From contig NZ_LMFZ01000023.1 of NCBI RefSeq assembly GCF_001427305.1, positions 16,349-80,348 of the forward strand: a DNA stretch of 64,000 bases. The letters run 5' to 3'. Shown in pieces: positions 61,504 to 64,000 of this stretch. The DNA comes from Duganella sp. Root1480D1 (GTDB lineage Bacteria; Pseudomonadota; Gammaproteobacteria; Burkholderiales; Burkholderiaceae_D). Numbering within the stretch: position 1 is the stretch's first letter; each line of letters opens with the position of its first letter. A model generated the notes under the pieces. It was not told the DNA's origin and did no database searches. It saw nothing but the letters and a program-made list of their open reading frames with translations. The translations under genes were made by a program, and so were the position numbers.

Positions 61504-61550
61504 AGCCCGTGTCACACCTTGGGGTCTGACCCCAAGGTGTGACACGGGCT
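61504..61550. repeat. Perfect 47-base palindromic repeat (REP-like)
   Basis: Two 23-base arms, beginning AGCCCGTGTCACACCTTGGG and ending in the mirror image, flank a single central T. The core is GGGGTC-T-GACCCC. It lies between the DUF4259 start and the paraslipin stop, outside any gene. Such elements are typically dispersed across genomes of this group; no second copy is in the window. Confidence 0.85.
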
Positions 61551-61559
61551 CGGCCACAG

Positions 61560-62480
61560 TTATTTCTGGGTCTTGACGACTTGCAGGGCGGTGGCGATCA
61601 GGCTGCTCATTTCGCCGACGTTGGCGGGAACGATCAGGCTGTTGTTGGTCTTGGCCAGCTGGCCGAAGGCGCTGACGTATTGCTCCGCCACTTTCAGGTT
61701 CATTGCGGACTCGCCGCCGGGCTGCTGGATCGCCAGGCCGACTTGCTTCAGCGCGCCGGAAGTCGCTTCGGCAATCGCCAGGATTGCCGCTGCTTCGCCT
61801 TGCGCGCGGTTGATGGCGGCCTGCTTGTCGCCTTCGGAACGGGCAATCGCCGCTTCCCGTTCGCCAGTGGCGATATTGATCTGCTCCTGCTTGCGTCCTT
61901 CGGAGGCGGCAATCAGGGCGCGCTTGCCGCGTTCGGCCGTGATCTGGGCCTGCATCGCGTGCAGGATTTCCTGCGGCGGCGTCAGGTCCTTGATTTCGTA
62001 GCGCAGCACTTTCACGCCCCAGTTGGCGGCCGATTCGTCAATCGCATTCACCACCGTGGAGTTGATGTGGTCGCGCTCTTCGAATGTCTTGTCCAGCTCC
62101 ATGCGGCCAATCACGGAACGCAGCGTGGTCTGCGCCAATTGCGTGATCGCGGCGATGTAGTTGGACGAGCCGTAAGAGGCGCGCATCGCGTCCGTCACCT
62201 GGAAGTACAGGATGCCGTCCACCTGCAACTGCGTATTGTCCTTGGTGATGCAAACCTGCGAAGGCACGTCCAGCGGGATTTCCTTCAGCACGTGCTTGTA
62301 GGCGATGCGGTCAATGAAGGGCACCACGATATTCAGGCCCGGGCCGAGCGTAGCATGGTATTTGCCAAGCCGTTCCACCACCCACGCGTGCTGCTGCGGC
62401 ACCACGTTGATGGTCTTGAATACGAACACCAGCGCGACGATAAAGACGACCAGCGTGACTGTGCCAAAACTGATTTCCAT
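61560..62480 (-). CDS. Paraslipin (SPFH/band-7 protein, QmcA-like)
   Basis: The 306-residue protein has an N-terminal membrane anchor (FGTVTLVVFIVALVFVFKTI) and an SPFH domain (VVPQQHAWVVERLGKYHATL, then GPGLNIVVPFIDRIAYKHVL). The long coiled coil begins MQAQITAERGKRALIAASEG. It forms ring-like assemblies in the inner membrane and is normally paired with an NfeD-like protein, which lies 13 bases upstream here. Distinct in sequence from the slipin at 17558-18436. Confidence 0.94.
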   Translation of the reverse strand: MEISFGTVTLVVFIVALVFVFKTINVVPQQHAWVVERLGKYHATLGPGLNIVVPFIDRIAYKHVLKEIPLDVPSQVCITKDNTQLQVDGILYFQVTDAMRASYGSSNYIAAITQLAQTTLRSVIGRMELDKTFEERDHINSTVVNAIDESAANWGVKVLRYEIKDLTPPQEILHAMQAQITAERGKRALIAASEGRKQEQINIATGEREAAIARSEGDKQAAINRAQGEAAAILAIAEATSGALKQVGLAIQQPGGESAMNLKVAEQYVSAFGQLAKTNNSLIVPANVGEMSSLIATALQVVKTQK

Positions 62481-62493
62481 TCACTTCTCCTTG

Positions 62494-62913
62494 TTATGCG
62501 CCGACGATCAGCCGGCTGCCGCGAATTTCGCGGATCCTGAATACGCCTGGTGCCGCCATCTCGCCGGGCGCCAGTTCTACGTCCCACATGGCGCCGCGGT
62601 ACATCACGCGCGCGGCGCCGCCCTGCCAGGCCGGCACGTTGACGGTCTGGCCGATGTCCAGGTTGACGTCCGGGTTGGCCGACGCCGGTGGCTGCGCAGT
62701 CTTGCCAAAGCGGCTGCGGCGCAGCAGCACGGTCGCAATTGCCGCTACGATGGCCGCCACCAGCATCTGTCCCGGCATATCGACGCGCGCCAGCGAAGTC
62801 AGTGCGCCGGCACCCATGCCGATGGCGATCATCAGCAGGTAGAAGGTGCCGCTAAACAGTTCGAGGATGACCAGCACGCCTGCACTGATCGCCCACAACA
62901 TCCAATCCGCCAT
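62494..62913 (-). CDS. NfeD-like OB-fold membrane protein
   Basis: The start (MADWMLWAIS) at 62913 has GGAGG six bases upstream. The 139-residue protein has three or so transmembrane helices (MLWAISAGVLVILELFSGTF, LLMIAIGMGAGALTSL, AAIVAAIATVLL) and a C-terminal OB fold (LDIGQTVNVPAWQGGAARVM). It is the short form without a serine-protease domain. It pairs with paraslipin in membrane-domain or quality control. Confidence 0.92.
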   Translation of the reverse strand: MADWMLWAISAGVLVILELFSGTFYLLMIAIGMGAGALTSLARVDMPGQMLVAAIVAAIATVLLRRSRFGKTAQPPASANPDVNLDIGQTVNVPAWQGGAARVMYRGAMWDVELAPGEMAAPGVFRIREIRGSRLIVGA

Positions 62914-62930
62914 CACAACCTCCAAAAGTA

Positions 62931-62964
62931 AAAAACCCCCGTCGCCGATAAGGCCACGGGGGTT
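62931..62964 (-). terminator. Intrinsic terminator of ppsA
   Basis: AACCCCCGT and ACGGGGGTT pair around a 13-base loop; on the minus strand it is followed by TTTTTTACTTTT. It lies just after the ppsA stop and ahead of nfeD, so ppsA and nfeD are separate units. Confidence 0.88.
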
Positions 62965-62983
62965 CAAGCCGCTTATCGGCGGT

Positions 62984-64000
62984 TTATTGTTGCATTTCTG
63001 CCAGCTTCTGCCAAGTGTCGATGACCGAGTCCGGATTCAGGGACATGGTCTCGATACCTTGCTGCATCAGCCACACGGCCAGTTCCGGGTGGTCGGAAGG
63101 ACCCTGGCCGCAGATGCCGATGTACTTGTTCAGTTTGATACAGGCCGAAATGGCCATGCCCAGCAGCGCCCGCACGGCAGGATCGCGTTCGTCGAAGTCG
63201 GCTGCCAGCAGCTCCATGCCGGAGTCGCGGTCCAGGCCCAGGGTCAGCTGGGTCAGGTCGTTGGAACCGATCGAGAAGCCGTCGAAGTGCTGCAGGAACT
63301 GCTCCGCCAGCACGGCGTTGGAAGGCACTTCGCACATCATGATCACGCGCAGGCCGTTCTCGCCGCGTTTCAGGCCGTTCTTGGCCAGCAGCCCGACCAC
63401 TTTTTCGGCCTGGCCCAGGGTACGCACGAATGGCACCATGATTTCGACGTTGGTCAGGCCCATTTCTTCGCGCACGCGCTTCATCGCGACGCATTCCATT
63501 TCGAATGCGGCGGCGAAGTCTTCGGACAGGTAGCGCGCGGCGCCGCGGAAGCCCAGCATCGGGTTTTCTTCGTCCGGCTCGTAGCGCGAACCGCCGATCA
63601 GCTTCTTGTACTCGTTCGACTTGAAGTCGGACAGGCGCACAATCACTTTCTTCGGCCAGAAGGCCGCAGCGATGGTTGCGATGCCCTCGGCCAGCTTGTC
63701 GATGTAGAACTGCTTCGGCGAAGCGTGGCCGCGAGCGACCGATTCCACTGCCTTCTTCAGGTCGGCGTCGATGTTCGGGTATTCCAGGATCGCTTTCGGG
63801 TGCACACCAATATTGTTATTGATGATGAACTCGAGGCGGGCCAGGCCCACGCCGTTGTTCGGCACGGACTGGAAGTCGAAAGCCAGCTGCGGGTTACCCA
63901 CGTTCAGCATGATCTTGGTCTTGATCGGTGGCAGTTCGCCGCGCGACACTTCGGAAATTTCGGTTTCCAGCAGGCCGTCGTAGATCTTGCCTTCGTCGCC
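62984..64000 (-). CDS. ppsA: Phosphoenolpyruvate synthase (C-terminal part, runs off the window)
   Basis: The frame is open to the right edge, so only the last 338 or so codons are visible. The sequence contains the PEP-utilising TIM-barrel signature: GFRGAARYLSEDF, RVREEMGLTNVEIMVPFVRT, MMCEVPSNAVLAEQFLQHFD and FSIGSNDLTQLTLGLDRDS. The catalytic Cys is in YIGICGQGPSD. PpsA converts pyruvate to PEP with ATP, needed for gluconeogenesis. The ATP-grasp and phosphohistidine domains lie beyond the window. Confidence 0.95.
   Translation of the reverse strand, partial: GDEGKIYDGLLETEISEVSRGELPPIKTKIMLNVGNPQLAFDFQSVPNNGVGLARLEFIINNNIGVHPKAILEYPNIDADLKKAVESVARGHASPKQFYIDKLAEGIATIAAAFWPKKVIVRLSDFKSNEYKKLIGGSRYEPDEENPMLGFRGAARYLSEDFAAAFEMECVAMKRVREEMGLTNVEIMVPFVRTLGQAEKVVGLLAKNGLKRGENGLRVIMMCEVPSNAVLAEQFLQHFDGFSIGSNDLTQLTLGLDRDSGMELLAADFDERDPAVRALLGMAISACIKLNKYIGICGQGPSDHPELAVWLMQQGIETMSLNPDSVIDTWQKLAEMQQ

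Noticed and set aside
1..64000. tRNA, rRNA or CRISPR array
   Set aside because: No cloverleaf, rRNA block or regularly spaced repeats were seen; the only short repeats near a candidate are the integrase-side 11-mers, which are irregularly spaced.

Overview
The window looks like a chromosomal segment of a GC-rich betaproteobacterium, most likely Oxalobacteraceae (Massilia, Duganella or Janthinobacterium type). This is an inference from the guaB-guaA, ratA-rnfH-smpB and paraslipin-nfeD-ppsA blocks and from protein-level resemblance; no database was searched. There are two contrasting halves.

Positions 1 to about 47.8 kb are accessory-like. Genes are sparse and many are small and unnamed; intergenic stretches of 300-550 bases are common, and decayed genes are scattered throughout (FAD oxidase, IS3 orfB, LysR and GNAT remnants, and a one-base frameshift gene). 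Signalling genes dominate. A co-directional cluster at 1983-6420 holds an unknown 153-residue protein, a KaiC-like double ATPase lacking the KaiC phosphosites, a GGDEF-EAL protein and a histidine kinase. Further on are an RsbRD-type kinase, a tandem-PAS hybrid kinase, a PAS-HPt hybrid kinase and a lone receiver. Other genes encode a crystallin/glycine-zipper protein, a cardiolipin synthase-like lipoprotein, a CorC-like protein, an RNase II-like enzyme, a SET-domain protein, a slipin, an IS200/IS605 element (tnpA and tnpB), a redox cluster next to a CadC-type regulator, an MFS exporter and an AraC/GST pair. Three families of small paralogues with no function I recognise recur here: family A (helical repeat with a VPxxVxxRVL core, five loci), family B (two genes and one remnant) and family C (two genes sharing a 13-base leader at a fixed distance from the start).

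At 44.5-49.4 kb a urease operon is broken. ureG, ureF and ureE are intact, but ureC lacks its first 65 or so codons and ureA/ureB are absent. The break lies next to a tyrosine integrase whose other side abuts the 3' end of guaA, a known island insertion site. Six copies of an 11-base motif lie between the integrase and guaA.

Positions 49.4-64 kb are core-like and densely packed: guaA and guaB (with an intrinsic terminator between them), a gluconate-uptake operon (gntK, MFS transporter, porin) behind two LacI/GntR-type palindromes, a DUF4124 protein, rnfH-ratA, smpB, two lipoproteins, a sirtuin, a DUF1272 protein, a HEAT-like secreted protein, a DUF4259 protein, a 47-base perfect palindrome, paraslipin plus NfeD, and the C-terminal part of ppsA running off the right edge.
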